From Thermus islandicus DSM 21543 (GTDB lineage Bacteria > Deinococcota > Deinococci > Deinococcales > Thermaceae): DNA of 64,000 nucleotides. The notes beneath the pieces are model-generated. The model saw only the letters and a list, made by a program, of their open reading frames with translations, made no database searches and was not told where the DNA came from. A program made the translations under genes and the position numbers. The stretch spans positions 42,571 to 106,570 of the forward strand of contig NZ_ATXJ01000006.1 of assembly GCF_000421625.1 (NCBI RefSeq), read 5' to 3'. Of the stretch, positions 52,027 to 60,408 are shown piece after piece; position 1 is the first letter of the stretch; each line of letters starts with the position of its first letter.

Positions 52027-53393
52027 TGGACACCAAACGTTCCCCCATCCTAGAGGCCCTGGAAGAGGGCGATACCCTGGCCCTGAGGCGCCTTCTGGAG
52101 GAGGCCCACCCCCAGGACCTCCTCCTGCTTTGGGACGACCTCGAGGGGGAGCACCGCTACGTCCTCCTCACCCTTCTCCCCAAGGAGAAGGCGGCGGAGG
52201 TCTTCGCCAACCTCCCCCCGGAAGCCCAGGCGGAGTACCTGAAGACCCTCCCCCCCTGGCGGGTGCAGGAGCTCTTGGAGGAGCTCTCCCTAGACGACCT
52301 GGCGGACGCCCTGCAGGCGGTAGAGGAGGAAGACCCCGCCCTGGCGCGAAGGCTCAAGGAGGCCTTGGACCCCAAGACCCGGGCCGAGGTGGAGGAGCTC
52401 ACCCGGTACGAGGAGGACGAGGCTGGGGGGCTCATGACCCCGGAGTATGTGGCGGTGCGGGCCTCCATGACCGTGGACGAGGTCCTCCGCTTCCTGCGCC
52501 GGGCCGCTCCCGATGCCGAGACCATCTACTACCTCTACGTGGTGGACGAGGCGGGCCACCTCAAGGGGGTGCTCTCCCTAAGAGACCTCATCGTGGCCGA
52601 CCCTAAGACCAAGGTGGCCGAGATCATGAACCCCAGGGTGGTCCACGTGCGCACCGATACGGACCAAGAGGAGGTAGCCCGCCTCATGGCCGACTACGAC
52701 TTTACCGTCTTGCCGGTGGTGGACGAGGAGGGGCGGCTTGTGGGCATCGTCACCATTGACGATGTGGTGGACGTCCTGGAGGAGGAGGCCACGGAGGACA
52801 TCCACAAGCTGGCCGCCGCCCCTGCGGACGTGGACTACGCCCGGGCCCGGCCATGGGAGCTCTTCCGGAAGAGGATCGGGTGGCTTTCCCTTCTCTTCGT
52901 CTCGGAAAGCCTGACCTCCAACGTGATCGCCGCCTACGAGGACCTCATCGCCAAGGTGGCCATCCTGGCCGCCTACTTTCCCCTCATCATCGGCACGGGA
53001 GGGAATGTGGGGAGCCAGGTCACCACCCTCGTGGTCCGCGCCCTGGGCATGCGGGAGCTAGACCTTAGGGACTTCGGGCGGGTCCTCCTTAAGGAGCTTT
53101 TGGTGGGACTCCTGCTGGGGCTGGCCATGGGAGGGTTCATGTGGCTCAGGGTGGCCACCCTGCGCCACGACCCCGTCCTGGCGGTGGCCGTGGGGCTCGC
53201 CATGGTCCTCGTGGCCTTCACCGCCAACCTCATCGGGGCGAGCCTCCCCTTCCTCTTCCGCCGTCTGGGCGTGGACCCGGCCCTCACCAGCTCCCCCTTC
53301 ATCGCGGTCATCATGGACGTGACCGGGCTCCTCATCTACTTCCAGGTGGTCCTCCACTTCCTCCCTCCCCTGCTCCGGGAGCACGGGGGCTGA
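52026..53393 (+). CDS. mgtE: Magnesium transporter MgtE
   Basis: 455 residues from GTG 52026 with AAGGAGG 6 bases upstream. Domain order: N domain (about 1-130, right-handed helical repeats), two CBS domains (about 135-255, YEEDEAGGLMTPEYVAV, MADYDFTVLPVVDEEGRLVG), plug helix, then five membrane helices with the pore motif PLIIGTGGNVGSQ and the Mg2+-site aspartate in IAVIMDVTGLLIYF. High cytosolic Mg2+ closes the channel through the N and CBS domains. The cytosolic half looks very close to the crystallised Thermus MgtE as I recall it, while the membrane half looks more distant. Confidence 0.95.
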   Translation: MDTKRSPILEALEEGDTLALRRLLEEAHPQDLLLLWDDLEGEHRYVLLTLLPKEKAAEVFANLPPEAQAEYLKTLPPWRVQELLEELSLDDLADALQAVEEEDPALARRLKEALDPKTRAEVEELTRYEEDEAGGLMTPEYVAVRASMTVDEVLRFLRRAAPDAETIYYLYVVDEAGHLKGVLSLRDLIVADPKTKVAEIMNPRVVHVRTDTDQEEVARLMADYDFTVLPVVDEEGRLVGIVTIDDVVDVLEEEATEDIHKLAAAPADVDYARARPWELFRKRIGWLSLLFVSESLTSNVIAAYEDLIAKVAILAAYFPLIIGTGGNVGSQVTTLVVRALGMRELDLRDFGRVLLKELLVGLLLGLAMGGFMWLRVATLRHDPVLAVAVGLAMVLVAFTANLIGASLPFLFRRLGVDPALTSSPFIAVIMDVTGLLIYFQVVLHFLPPLLREHGG

Positions 53394-53395
53394 AG

Positions 53396-53415
53396 CCAGC
53401 CCATCCAGGGGCTGG
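53396..53415. terminator. Stem-loop between convergent mgtE and queA
   Basis: CCAGCCC (53396-53402) pairs with GGGCTGG (53409-53415) around a 6-base loop, in the 32-bp gap between the two stop codons. It is a modest 7-bp stem. Confidence 0.4.
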
Positions 53416-53425
53416 GGGGAGGCCC

Positions 53426-54463
53426 CTACAGGATCAGCATGGCGTCCCCCAGGGAATAAAAGCGGTAGCCCTCGGCCACGGCGATGCGGTAGGCCTTTAG
53501 GGTACGTTCGCGCCCCAGGAAGGCCGCCACCAGCATGAGGAGGGTGGAGCGGGGCAGGTGGAAGTTGGTGAAGAGGCCGTCTATAACCTTGAAGGCGTAG
53601 GGGGGACGGATGAAGAGCCGGGTCTCCCCTTCCCCCGCCACTATCCCTTCCCCCTCCCGGTAGGCGCTCTCCAGGGCCCGGACCACTGTGGTCCCCACGG
53701 CCAGGACCCGCCTCCCCTCGGCCTTGGCCCGGCGGATGGCCTCGGCGGTCTCCTCGGGAATCTCGTAGGGCTCGGGGTGCATCTCGTGCCGCTCGGGGTC
53801 TTCCTTCACCGGGCGGAAGGTGCCCGGGCCCACGTGGAGGGTGAGGAAGCGGAGCTCCACCCCCATCCCCCGGAGCCTCTCCAAAAGCTCCGGGGTGAAG
53901 TGGAGCCCGGCGGTGGGGGCGGCCACGGAGCCCGGGCGCCGGGCGTAAACCGTCTGGTAGCGCTCCAGAGGGACCCTGGCCCGGATGTAGGGGGGAAGGG
54001 GCACCTCCCCCACCGCCTCGAGGTGGGCCAGGAGGTCCCCCTGGAAGCGGAGGAGCCGCACCCCGTCCCTTTCCACCCCCACCACCTCCGCCTCCAAACC
54101 CGCCACCGGGCTTAGGTCCTCAGGGGAGAGGAGAAGCAGCCTCGTGCCGGGCGGGGCCTTCCGGGCAGGGCCCAAAAGGGCCTCCCATAGCCCGGGGGCA
54201 CGCTCCCGCACCAGGAGGATCTCCACCCGGCCCCCCGTGGGCTTCCTCGCCAGGAGCCTCGCCGGGATCACCTTGCTCTCGTTGAACACCAGGACGTCCC
54301 CGGGGCGCAAAAACTCGGGCAGGTCCCGCACCCTTTGGTGCTCCACCCGGAAGGGGCCCTCCCTATAGACCACCAGCATCCGGGCCGCATCCCTAGGCTC
54401 GGCGCCCTCCTGGGCGATCTGCTCGGGAGGGAGGAAGTAGTCGTAGGCCTCGAGGCCCTCCAT
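53426..54463 (-). CDS. queA: tRNA preQ1(34) S-adenosylmethionine ribosyltransferase-isomerase
   Basis: 345 residues. QueA hallmarks: YDYFLPPEQIAQEGAEPRDAAR at the start, PGDVLVFNESKVIPARL, GSVAAPTAGLHFTPELLERL and TNFHLPRSTLLMLVAAFLG near the C-terminus. It transfers the ribosyl part of SAM to preQ1 at the wobble base of tRNA to make epoxyqueuosine. It lies 2 bp after the NYN gene and is the last gene of the ymdB-ppc-NYN-queA unit. Confidence 0.96.
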   Translation of the reverse strand: MEGLEAYDYFLPPEQIAQEGAEPRDAARMLVVYREGPFRVEHQRVRDLPEFLRPGDVLVFNESKVIPARLLARKPTGGRVEILLVRERAPGLWEALLGPARKAPPGTRLLLLSPEDLSPVAGLEAEVVGVERDGVRLLRFQGDLLAHLEAVGEVPLPPYIRARVPLERYQTVYARRPGSVAAPTAGLHFTPELLERLRGMGVELRFLTLHVGPGTFRPVKEDPERHEMHPEPYEIPEETAEAIRRAKAEGRRVLAVGTTVVRALESAYREGEGIVAGEGETRLFIRPPYAFKVIDGLFTNFHLPRSTLLMLVAAFLGRERTLKAYRIAVAEGYRFYSLGDAMLIL

Positions 54464-54465
54464 GG

Positions 54466-55014
54466 CTAGCGCTCGGCCGCCTTAGGCTCCATAAAGGGGT
54501 TTGGGATGTCGGGCAGGTGGGTGAAGCGGTCCACGGCGTCAATAAGCTTCTGGGCGGTGGTCTCGCGGAAGGCGATGACCTCCACCCTTATGCCCCGCTC
54601 CATCAGGACCTCGAGGATCTCCACGAAGTCCCCGTCCCCGCTGCCCAGGACCACCACGTCCAGGTAGGGCATGAGGCGGACCATGTCGGCGGCGATGCCC
54701 ATGTCCCAGTTGCCCTCGTAGATGGGCCTGCCCCCCTCGCCCACCTCCTTCAGGGTAAGGTACATGCGCCGCACCCGGTAGCCGATGGTGGAGAGCTTGT
54801 AGATGAAGGGCCAGGCGGAGGTGTCCCCCTCCTTCTCCACCACGTAGGCGGTGGCCCGAACCAGGCGCCGCCCCCCCACGGCGTAGCGCAGGAGGCTTTC
54901 AAAGTTCACGTTCCGCTCGTAGTAGTCCCGGGCGGAGTGGTAGAGGTTCTGGGTGTCCACGAAGACCCCAACCCGCTGGTCCTGGTGGTGGCCAAGGGGT
55001 TCCATCGGCCCCAT
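54466..55014 (-). CDS. NYN (LabA/DUF88) domain protein, probable RNase
   Basis: 182 residues. The PIN-like NYN fold is marked by acidic residues in VGVFVDTQNLYHSAR, NWDMGIAADMVRLMP and VVLGSGDGDFVEILEVL, which together would bind a metal ion. Relatives are thought to cut RNA, and some are linked to membrane or rhythm phenotypes in cyanobacteria (LabA). The substrate is unknown. Start ATG 55014 or 55005 (nine bases apart). It sits 14 bp after ppc and 2 bp before queA. Confidence 0.85.
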   Translation of the reverse strand: MGPMEPLGHHQDQRVGVFVDTQNLYHSARDYYERNVNFESLLRYAVGGRRLVRATAYVVEKEGDTSAWPFIYKLSTIGYRVRRMYLTLKEVGEGGRPIYEGNWDMGIAADMVRLMPYLDVVVLGSGDGDFVEILEVLMERGIRVEVIAFRETTAQKLIDAVDRFTHLPDIPNPFMEPKAAER

Positions 55015-55028
55015 CTTACCCCCTGGCC

Positions 55029-57614
55029 TCAGCCGGCATTCCTAAGCCCCGCCGCCACCCCCAGGAGGGAAAGGAGGAGGGCCCGCTTCAGCCCTTCGTC
55101 CTCCCTTCCCCCGGGGGCGCGGTAGCGGCGAAGAAGCTCCACCTGCACGATGTTGATGGGGTCCACGTAGGGGTTCCTGAGGGCGATCTGCCGGTCCAGG
55201 GTCTTCTGGTTGTGGAGGAGGGGGGCCTGGAACACCGCCTCCAGGAGCTCCCGGGTGCGGAGGTACTCCTCCGCGATCCGGTGGAAGAGGGGGTGGAGGG
55301 GCTCGGGGACCAGGCGCAGGTAGAGGCGGGCCACCCCGAGGTCGGCCTTGGCCAGGGCCATGGCCGCGCTCTCCAGGGTGGTGGCGAAGAAGGGCCACTC
55401 CCGGTACATCTCCCTGAGGAGGGAAAGGGGGATGGCCTCGAGGGCGGAAAGCCCGTACCAGCCAGGCAGGAGCAGCCGCACCTGGGTCCAGGCCATGACC
55501 CAGGGGATGGCCCTCAGGTCCCTTATGTCCCGCACCCGGCCGCGGCGGTAGACGGGGCGGCTGGCGATGGGGAGTTCGGCGATCTCGCGGATGGGGGTGA
55601 GGGCCTCAAAGAAGGGGAAGAAGCCCTCGGCGGCGAGGAGGGCCCGGTAGCGGGCCATGCTCTCCTCCCCCGCCCGCGAGAGGGCCTCCCGCCAGTGGGG
55701 CTTGGGCTCCACCCCGTCCCCGAGGGCGGCCTGGGCGAAGTGGAAGAGGAGCTGCTCCAGGTGGCGCACCGCCAGGTCGGGGTGGCTGTACCGGTCCGCC
55801 AGGGCCTCGCCCTGCTCGGTGAGGCGGAGCCTTCGGCCCACGGTCCTCGGGGGCAGGCTGGCGATGGCCCGGCCCGCAGGACCCCCGCCCCTTGCGGTGG
55901 AGGTGCCCCGCCCGTGGAAGAAGGTGACGGGAAGCCCCTTCTCCTCCCCCACCCGGCTTAAGGCCTCCTGGGCCTCGTACAGGGCAAGGTTGGCCATGAG
56001 GAAGCCCGCGTCCTTGTTGGAGTCGGAGTAGCCGATCATCACCTCCACCCCGCCCCTGCCCCGGGCGTGGGCCAGGAAGACGGGGTTGTGAAGGAGGCGG
56101 CTTAGGACCTCCGGGGCCCTTTGCAGGTCCTCGAGGGTCTCAAAGAGGGGCACCACGTCAAAGGGAAGGGGCCTCCCGGGGCGGTAGAGGCCCACCTCCC
56201 GGGCCAGGAGGAAGACACTGAGGAGGTCCGCGGGGTGATGGGTCATGGAGACCACGTGGCCCCCCTTGTCCCCCCAGGCCCGCAGGGCCCCGAGGGCCAC
56301 CTTGAGGGCCTCCCCCTGGGGGGCCTCCCCCACGGGCAGAAGGGGCCTTGCCGTCCTCAGCTCCTCGGTGAGGAGGGCCTCCTTCTCCTCTTTGGAAAGG
56401 GCGAGGAAGTCCGGGTGGACCCCGCCCACCCGGAGGAGCTCGGCCGCCGCCTCCAAAAGCCTCCCCGACTCCTCCCGCAGGTCCAGGGGGGCCAGCTCCA
56501 GGCCGAAGGCGGTGAGGCGGGCCTCCAGGGGCCTGAGAAAGCCTTCCACCACCCCCAAAAGGCCCACGGCCCGGAGGCCCCCCTCCGCCACCCGCAGGGC
56601 GTTAAGGAGCTCCTCCGTGGAAACCTCGCCCTGGGAAAGCCTCCGGTAAAGCCGGGCGAAGAAGCGGCGGTAGGGCTCCCCGGGGAAGCGCTCCACCCCC
56701 TCTCCCCCCTCCCGCACCTCGCGGGGCACGGGGACCTTGGCCTCGGAGAGGGAAAGGTCCCGCACCAAAGCCTCCAGTGCCTCCCCCACCCTCTCCCGGG
56801 CCACCTCCCGGGCGTAGCGGGCGGCGAAGGCGGTGACCTCGGGGGTGACGAAGGGGTTCCCGTCCCGGTCCCCGCCGATCCAGCTCCGGAAGCGCACGGG
56901 ACTTCTCAAGTGGGGCCTCTTCCCGTAGACCCTCTCCAAAGCGGCCTCGAGGCCCTCCACCACCCGGGGGACGGCCTCCCACAGGGTGGTGGGCAGGTAG
57001 TAAAGCCCCCCCTTGATCTCGTCCTCCACGCTGGGCCGGGCCTTGCGCACCTCCTCCGTGGCGTAGAGGAGGGCCACCCGGGCCGCCACCCGCGCCCTCT
57101 CCCCCGCCTCCAGCTCCGCCTGCAGCCGCTCCAGGTGGTAGCGGAGGGTGCGGCGGCGGGTCTCCGTGGGGTGGGCGGTGAAGGTAAGGAGGAGCTCCAG
57201 CCGGTTTAGGTGGGCCGCGGCCTCCTCCAGGGAGAGCCCCCGGGCCTTCAGCGCCTGGGCCAGGGCCAGGAAGCCCTCGGGCCTAGGGTTTTCCAGGGTC
57301 TCCGCCTGGGCCCGAAGCCGGTTGACCCGCACCCGGTGGCGCTCCTCCGCCAGGTTGACCAGGTGAAAGTAGTGGGTGAAGGCCCGCACCAGGGCCTCGG
57401 CCTCCTCCGTGGAGAGGGTCCCCACCCGCTTCCAAAGGGCCTCCCCCGCCCCCTCGTCCCCCTGGCGGCGGGCCTTGGAGAGGGCGCGCACCTCCTCCAC
57501 AAGGCCATAAAAGCGCTCCCCAGAGACCGTCCGGATGGCCGCCCCCAGAAGGCGGCCCAGGAGGTCCACCTCGGCCCTCAGGAGGTCAAAGGAGTCGGCT
57601 TGGGCTTCCCTCAC
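55029..57614 (-). CDS. ppc: Phosphoenolpyruvate carboxylase
   Basis: 861 residues from GTG 57614, which overlaps the ymdB stop (GTGA); the open frame continuing to 58079 is antisense-like sequence within ymdB and is rejected. Motifs: catalytic His in [13 protein letters not shown], the [14 protein letters not shown] loop, [13 protein letters not shown], and the mobile glycine-rich [14 protein letters not shown]. The C-terminus ends GLRNAG, as in other PEPCs. It adds bicarbonate to PEP to form oxaloacetate and so refills the TCA cycle. Confidence 0.96.
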   Translation of the reverse strand: MREAQADSFDLLRAEVDLLGRLLGAAIRTVSGERFYGLVEEVRALSKARRQGDEGAGEALWKRVGTLSTEEAEALVRAFTHYFHLVNLAEERHRVRVNRLRAQAETLENPRPEGFLALAQALKARGLSLEEAAAHLNRLELLLTFTAHPTETRRRTLRYHLERLQAELEAGERARVAARVALLYATEEVRKARPSVEDEIKGGLYYLPTTLWEAVPRVVEGLEAALERVYGKRPHLRSPVRFRSWIGGDRDGNPFVTPEVTAFAARYAREVARERVGEALEALVRDLSLSEAKVPVPREVREGGEGVERFPGEPYRRFFARLYRRLSQGEVSTEELLNALRVAEGGLRAVGLLGVVEGFLRPLEARLTAFGLELAPLDLREESGRLLEAAAELLRVGGVHPDFLALSKEEKEALLTEELRTARPLLPVGEAPQGEALKVALGALRAWGDKGGHVVSMTHHPADLLSVFLLAREVGLYRPGRPLPFDVVPLFETLEDLQRAPEVLSRLLHNPVFLAHARGRGGVEVMIGYSDSNKDAGFLMANLALYEAQEALSRVGEEKGLPVTFFHGRGTSTARGGGPAGRAIASLPPRTVGRRLRLTEQGEALADRYSHPDLAVRHLEQLLFHFAQAALGDGVEPKPHWREALSRAGEESMARYRALLAAEGFFPFFEALTPIREIAELPIASRPVYRRGRVRDIRDLRAIPWVMAWTQVRLLLPGWYGLSALEAIPLSLLREMYREWPFFATTLESAAMALAKADLGVARLYLRLVPEPLHPLFHRIAEEYLRTRELLEAVFQAPLLHNQKTLDRQIALRNPYVDPINIVQVELLRRYRAPGGREDEGLKRALLLSLLGVAAGLRNAG

Positions 57615-58369
57615 GGCTCTTCCCACACGTAGGGGCTGATGGAGACCGGCCTGCCCCCCTCCAGGACGAGCTCCGTGGCGTGGAGGCGGGCCTTTCCCTC
57701 GGCGGCGCGGAAGGGCTGGGGGCGCCCGGTGAGGAAGCGGGCCAGAAAGGTCTCCACCTCCCCCCCGATGATGGACTGGTAGGTGCCGGTCATTCCCACG
57801 TCCGTCTGGTAGAGGGTGCCCTTGGGCAGGCGGGTGGCGTCCAGGGTGGGCACGTGGGTGTGGGTGCCGAGGACGGCGGCCACCCGCCCGTCCAGGTAGT
57901 GGGCCAGGGCCATCTTCTCGCTGCTGGCCTCCGCGTGGACCTCCACCAGGACGTAGTCCGCCTGCTCCTTGGTCAAAAGGGCGTCCAAGGCCCGGAAGGG
58001 GTCGTCCAAGGGGTCCATGAAGATCCGGCCCATGACCTGGACGAAAAGCAGGCTCTCCCCCGAGGCCTCGAGGCGCCAAAAGCCCTTTCCCGGGGTGCCC
58101 GGGGGGTAGTTGAGGGCGCGCACCACGGGCTCCTTGCCCAAAAGCTCGTACACCTCCTTGTGGTCCCAGGCGTGGTTGCCCAAGGAGACGAGGTCCACCC
58201 CCGCCTCGCGCAAAAGCCGGTAACTGCGGCGGTCCAGGCCCTTGCCCCGGGCGGCGTTCTCCCCGTTGGCGATGACCAGGTCGTAGCGGTCGCGGATGTC
58301 GGGGAGGTGAAGGCCCACCGCCCGGAGGCCTGGCTCCGCCATCACGTCCCCGATGAAGAGGAGCCGCAT
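57611..58369 (-). CDS. ymdB: YmdB-family metallophosphoesterase
   Basis: 252 residues, the full length of the family. Metal ligands lie in [11 protein letters not shown] (Asp), [11 protein letters not shown] (Glu-Asn), SLGNHAWDH (Asn-His), [10 protein letters not shown] and [11 protein letters not shown]. Family members hydrolyse 2',3'-cyclic nucleotides and affect RNA stability and cell-fate choices in Bacillus. TATAAT lies 6 bases before ATG 58369, so the gene is leaderless and heads the four-gene unit ymdB-ppc-NYN-queA. Confidence 0.93.
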   Translation of the reverse strand: MRLLFIGDVMAEPGLRAVGLHLPDIRDRYDLVIANGENAARGKGLDRRSYRLLREAGVDLVSLGNHAWDHKEVYELLGKEPVVRALNYPPGTPGKGFWRLEASGESLLFVQVMGRIFMDPLDDPFRALDALLTKEQADYVLVEVHAEASSEKMALAHYLDGRVAAVLGTHTHVPTLDATRLPKGTLYQTDVGMTGTYQSIIGGEVETFLARFLTGRPQPFRAAEGKARLHATELVLEGGRPVSISPYVWEEP

Positions 58370-58375
58370 GGGGGC

Positions 58376-58381
58376 ATTATA
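58376..58381 (-). promoter_or_regulatory. Consensus TATAAT of the ymdB-ppc operon, leaderless
   Basis: TATAAT on the minus strand (58381-58376) ends 6 bases before the ymdB ATG. The operon would start on its own first codon. Confidence 0.6.
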
Positions 58382-58405
58382 TGCCCCAAGAACAGAGGCC
58401 CTGGT

Positions 58406-58909
58406 TCAGCCCACCTTGATGTAAGCGTACCCCTTCGCCTGGAGCTCTCCCAAGGCCCCGACCCCCGAGGGCACCCACTTCAAGAAGGCTTCGGAACGGA
58501 GCTTCTCCTTCGGGATGCGGTTGCGGGTGAAGGTAATCTCGCAGAGGTAATACTCCACCCCCAGCTGCGCCAGCTGATGCACGCGGGAAAACAGCGCCTC
58601 TCGGTCGTACTGCGCCTGGGCCCATGGGGTACCCTCCAGGTCCTTCAAGAAGAACTGGACCCCAGCCCCATGGGCCACCACCACGATCTTGATCTTGAAA
58701 GGATCGTTATCATACACGGAAAGGTGGTTGGCAATGTTGGTGAGCGCCTGGCCAAAGCGGTTGGGATCCCCAAAGTCCACATGGTAAACCACCGCAATGG
58801 GGGTCTCCTTTTTGAACTCCTTGTACTCCACCCGCTCGTTCGCTTGGGCCCGAAGCAACGCCCCCGCCCCCAGCCAGGTGCCAAGCCGCAACAAAACCCT
58901 TCTATCCAT
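58406..58909 (-). CDS. Exported DsrE/DsrF-like protein with Tat-type signal
   Basis: 167 residues. The N-terminus MDRRVLLRLGTWLGAGALLR carries a twin arginine before a hydrophobic stretch and an AQA cleavage site, so Tat export is likely. The rest follows the DsrE fold: IAVVYHVDFGDPNRF, IKIVVVAHGAGVQFFL and a single cysteine in GVEYYLCEITFTRN, the place used for sulfur transfer in relatives. Periplasmic DsrE-like proteins go with thiosulfate or polysulfide metabolism. Base composition is visibly less G+C-rich than its neighbours. It has its own canonical promoter. Confidence 0.78.
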   Translation of the reverse strand: MDRRVLLRLGTWLGAGALLRAQANERVEYKEFKKETPIAVVYHVDFGDPNRFGQALTNIANHLSVYDNDPFKIKIVVVAHGAGVQFFLKDLEGTPWAQAQYDREALFSRVHQLAQLGVEYYLCEITFTRNRIPKEKLRSEAFLKWVPSGVGALGELQAKGYAYIKVG

Positions 58910-58933
58910 AAAAGCCCCCTTTGGGTTAAGGGG

Positions 58934-58963
58934 AGCATAAAGGCCAACGGCTCAGCCTGTCAA
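58934..58963 (-). promoter_or_regulatory. Promoter of the DsrE-like gene
   Basis: On the minus strand TTGACA (58963-58958), 18-base spacer, TATGCT (58939-58934). The RNA starts near 58928, with AGGGGGC as ribosome site before ATG 58909. The -35 abuts the 3' end of the neighbouring membrane-protein gene. Confidence 0.7.
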
Positions 58964-58966
58964 GGG

Positions 58967-59206
58967 CTAGGAGCGCTCCGACGTGCGCCGCTGCAGGAGG
59001 TAGATCACCCCGTAGCCGATGGCAGCCACGATGAGGACAGGGATGGTGTAGACGAGGAGGGTCCAGATAAGGCCGGAGAGGGCCAGGAGGACCTTGCCCA
59101 AAAAGGTGAAGACCCAGCCTCCCACCCACAGGGCCAGGAGCACCCCCACCACCACGAGAAGGCCCAGGACCACCCACTCCAGGATGTCGCGCAAGGTCCG
59201 CTCCAT
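58967..59206 (-). CDS. Small two-helix membrane protein of unknown function
   Basis: 79 residues from ATG 59206 (MERTLRDILEW); five extra residues to 59221 would lie on the -10 box. Two long hydrophobic segments (about residues 10-35 and 42-68) and a basic, charged tail (LLQRRTSERS) predict an inner-membrane hairpin. I do not recognise a family. It diverges from recO with only 23 bp between start codons. Confidence 0.7.
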   Translation of the reverse strand: MERTLRDILEWVVLGLLVVVGVLLALWVGGWVFTFLGKVLLALSGLIWTLLVYTIPVLIVAAIGYGVIYLLQRRTSERS

Positions 59207-59212
59207 GTCCCC

Positions 59213-59222
59213 AGCATACACT
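59213..59222. promoter_or_regulatory. Overlapping -10 boxes of two leaderless divergent genes
   Basis: TATGCT on the minus strand (59218-59213) ends 6 bases before ATG 59206, and TACACT on the plus strand (59217-59222) ends 7 bases before GTG 59230. The two -10 boxes share two base pairs, so the promoters must exclude each other, and each -35 region lies in the other gene's coding sequence. Confidence 0.6.
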
Positions 59223-59229
59223 GAAAGGG

Positions 59230-59895
59230 GTGGAGCGCTACCGCCTCGAGGAGGGCATCGTGGTGGGCCGGAAGGCCAAGCCCCAGGGGGACCTCCTCCT
59301 GCGCTTCCTCACCCCCAGGGGCAGCCTCGAGGCCGTGGCCAGAAAGGGCCAGCGGCCCACGGGCCGCGCGGGAAGGCTTTCCCTCTTCCACCACGTGCGC
59401 TTCCAGGTCTACGCCAAGGAGGAGGGCCTCCCCACCCTGACCCAGGCGGAACTCCTGGGGCGGCTCCACGGCCTGGAGGAGCCCAGGCGCTTCCTCCTCG
59501 CCTCCTTTTTGGCCGAGCTGGCCTACCGCCTGGCCTCGCCCGAGGCCGCCCCCCGGATCTACCCCGTCTTCGTCTCGGGCCTGCGGGGCATCGCCAAGCA
59601 CGAAAACCCCCTCCTCCCCCTGGTCTGGGCGGGGTGGCGGGTGGTGAAGGCGGGGGGCCTGGCCCCGAGCCTCCTGGGCCCCGGCCTCCGCCTCGCGGGG
59701 GGAAGGCTCGGGGAAGAAGGGGTCTACCTGGGGGAAAAAGGGGTGGAGGCCCTCAGGGCCGCCCTCCACCTCCCCGGCGGGGAGGCCCTCCCCTACCTGG
59801 AGGAGGCCCCCCTGGACCGCCTCTTCCTCGCCCTGAAGGCCCACGCGGAGGAGCACCTGGGTCCCTTGCGCTCGGCCAAGGCTATAGGGGCTTGA
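59230..59895 (+). CDS. recO: DNA repair protein RecO
   Basis: 221 residues from GTG 59230 (MERYRLEEGIVVGRKAKPQG). An N-terminal OB fold with RFLTPRGSLEAVARKGQRP, the basic DNA-binding surface, is followed by a helical domain (LGRLHGLEEPRRFLLASFLAEL). There is no cysteine, so the zinc finger found in some RecO proteins is absent. RecO loads RecA onto SSB-coated DNA with RecR. The 3' end overlaps the greA stop by 14 bp (convergent). Confidence 0.9.
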   Translation: MERYRLEEGIVVGRKAKPQGDLLLRFLTPRGSLEAVARKGQRPTGRAGRLSLFHHVRFQVYAKEEGLPTLTQAELLGRLHGLEEPRRFLLASFLAELAYRLASPEAAPRIYPVFVSGLRGIAKHENPLLPLVWAGWRVVKAGGLAPSLLGPGLRLAGGRLGEEGVYLGEKGVEALRAALHLPGGEALPYLEEAPLDRLFLALKAHAEEHLGPLRSAKAIGA

Positions 59896-60352
59896 TCTCC
59901 AAGATGGTGTAGACCTGAACGCCCTTCCTGCCCCGGATCTCCACCACGTCCCCCACCCTCTTGCCCAGGAGGGCCTGCCCCAGGGGCGACTCGTCGGAGA
60001 TCCTTCCGGTGAAGATGTCCGCCTCGTGACTCCCCACGATGGCCAAGGAAAGCCTCTCCCCGGTCTCCGTCTCCAGCTCCACCTGGCAGCCCAAGGCCAC
60101 CTCCTCGTAGGAGCCGTTCCCCTCCACCACCACCGCCCGGGAAAGGAGGTCCTCCAGCTTGGCGATGCGGGCCTCGTTCTGCCACATGGCCCTCCGGGCC
60201 TCGTCGTAGCCGGCGTTTTCCCGGAGGTCCCCCTCCTCCAGGGCCTGCTCAAAGTCGGCGGAGATCTCCTGCCGCTTGACGGTCTTAAGGTGGTTCAGCT
60301 CCTCCTGAAGGCGCTTTAGACCCTCGGGGGTTAGGTAGACGGGCTTCTTCAT
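59882..60352 (-). CDS. greA: Transcript cleavage factor GreA
   Basis: 156 residues. An N-terminal coiled coil (YLTPEGLKRLQEELNHLKTV) carries at its tip ALEEGDLRENAGYDEAR with the conserved Asp and Glu that reach the RNA polymerase active site. The C-terminal FKBP-like domain has ISDESPLGQALLGKRVGD. The tip motif is that of a real GreA, not of the Thermus inhibitor Gfh1, which has a run of aspartates there. It rescues backtracked RNA polymerase. GGAGGAAGC precedes ATG 60352. Confidence 0.95.
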   Translation of the reverse strand: MKKPVYLTPEGLKRLQEELNHLKTVKRQEISADFEQALEEGDLRENAGYDEARRAMWQNEARIAKLEDLLSRAVVVEGNGSYEEVALGCQVELETETGERLSLAIVGSHEADIFTGRISDESPLGQALLGKRVGDVVEIRGRKGVQVYTILEIKPL

Positions 60353-60365
60353 GCTTCCTCCCGTG

Positions 60366-60400
60366 GAAAAAGGGCCACCAGCCCAACGCCCTTGGGCTGG
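60366..60400 (-). terminator. Intrinsic terminator upstream of greA
   Basis: On the minus strand CCAGCCCAA (60400-60392) pairs with TTGGGCTGG (60386-60378) around GGGCG, and CTTTTT follows at 60372-60367 after TGGCC. This is the best T-tailed hairpin in the window. It would stop transcripts from the truncated aminotransferase. A TATACT in the last codons of that gene (60420-60415) could be a greA promoter, in which case the hairpin would act as an attenuator. Confidence 0.7.
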
Positions 60401-60408
60401 CCGTACCG

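Noticed and set aside
57615..58079. N-terminal extension of the PEP carboxylase frame
   Set aside because: It overlaps ymdB in the same strand with Arg/Gly/Pro-rich translation. The GTG at 57614 overlapping the ymdB stop fits PEPC length.
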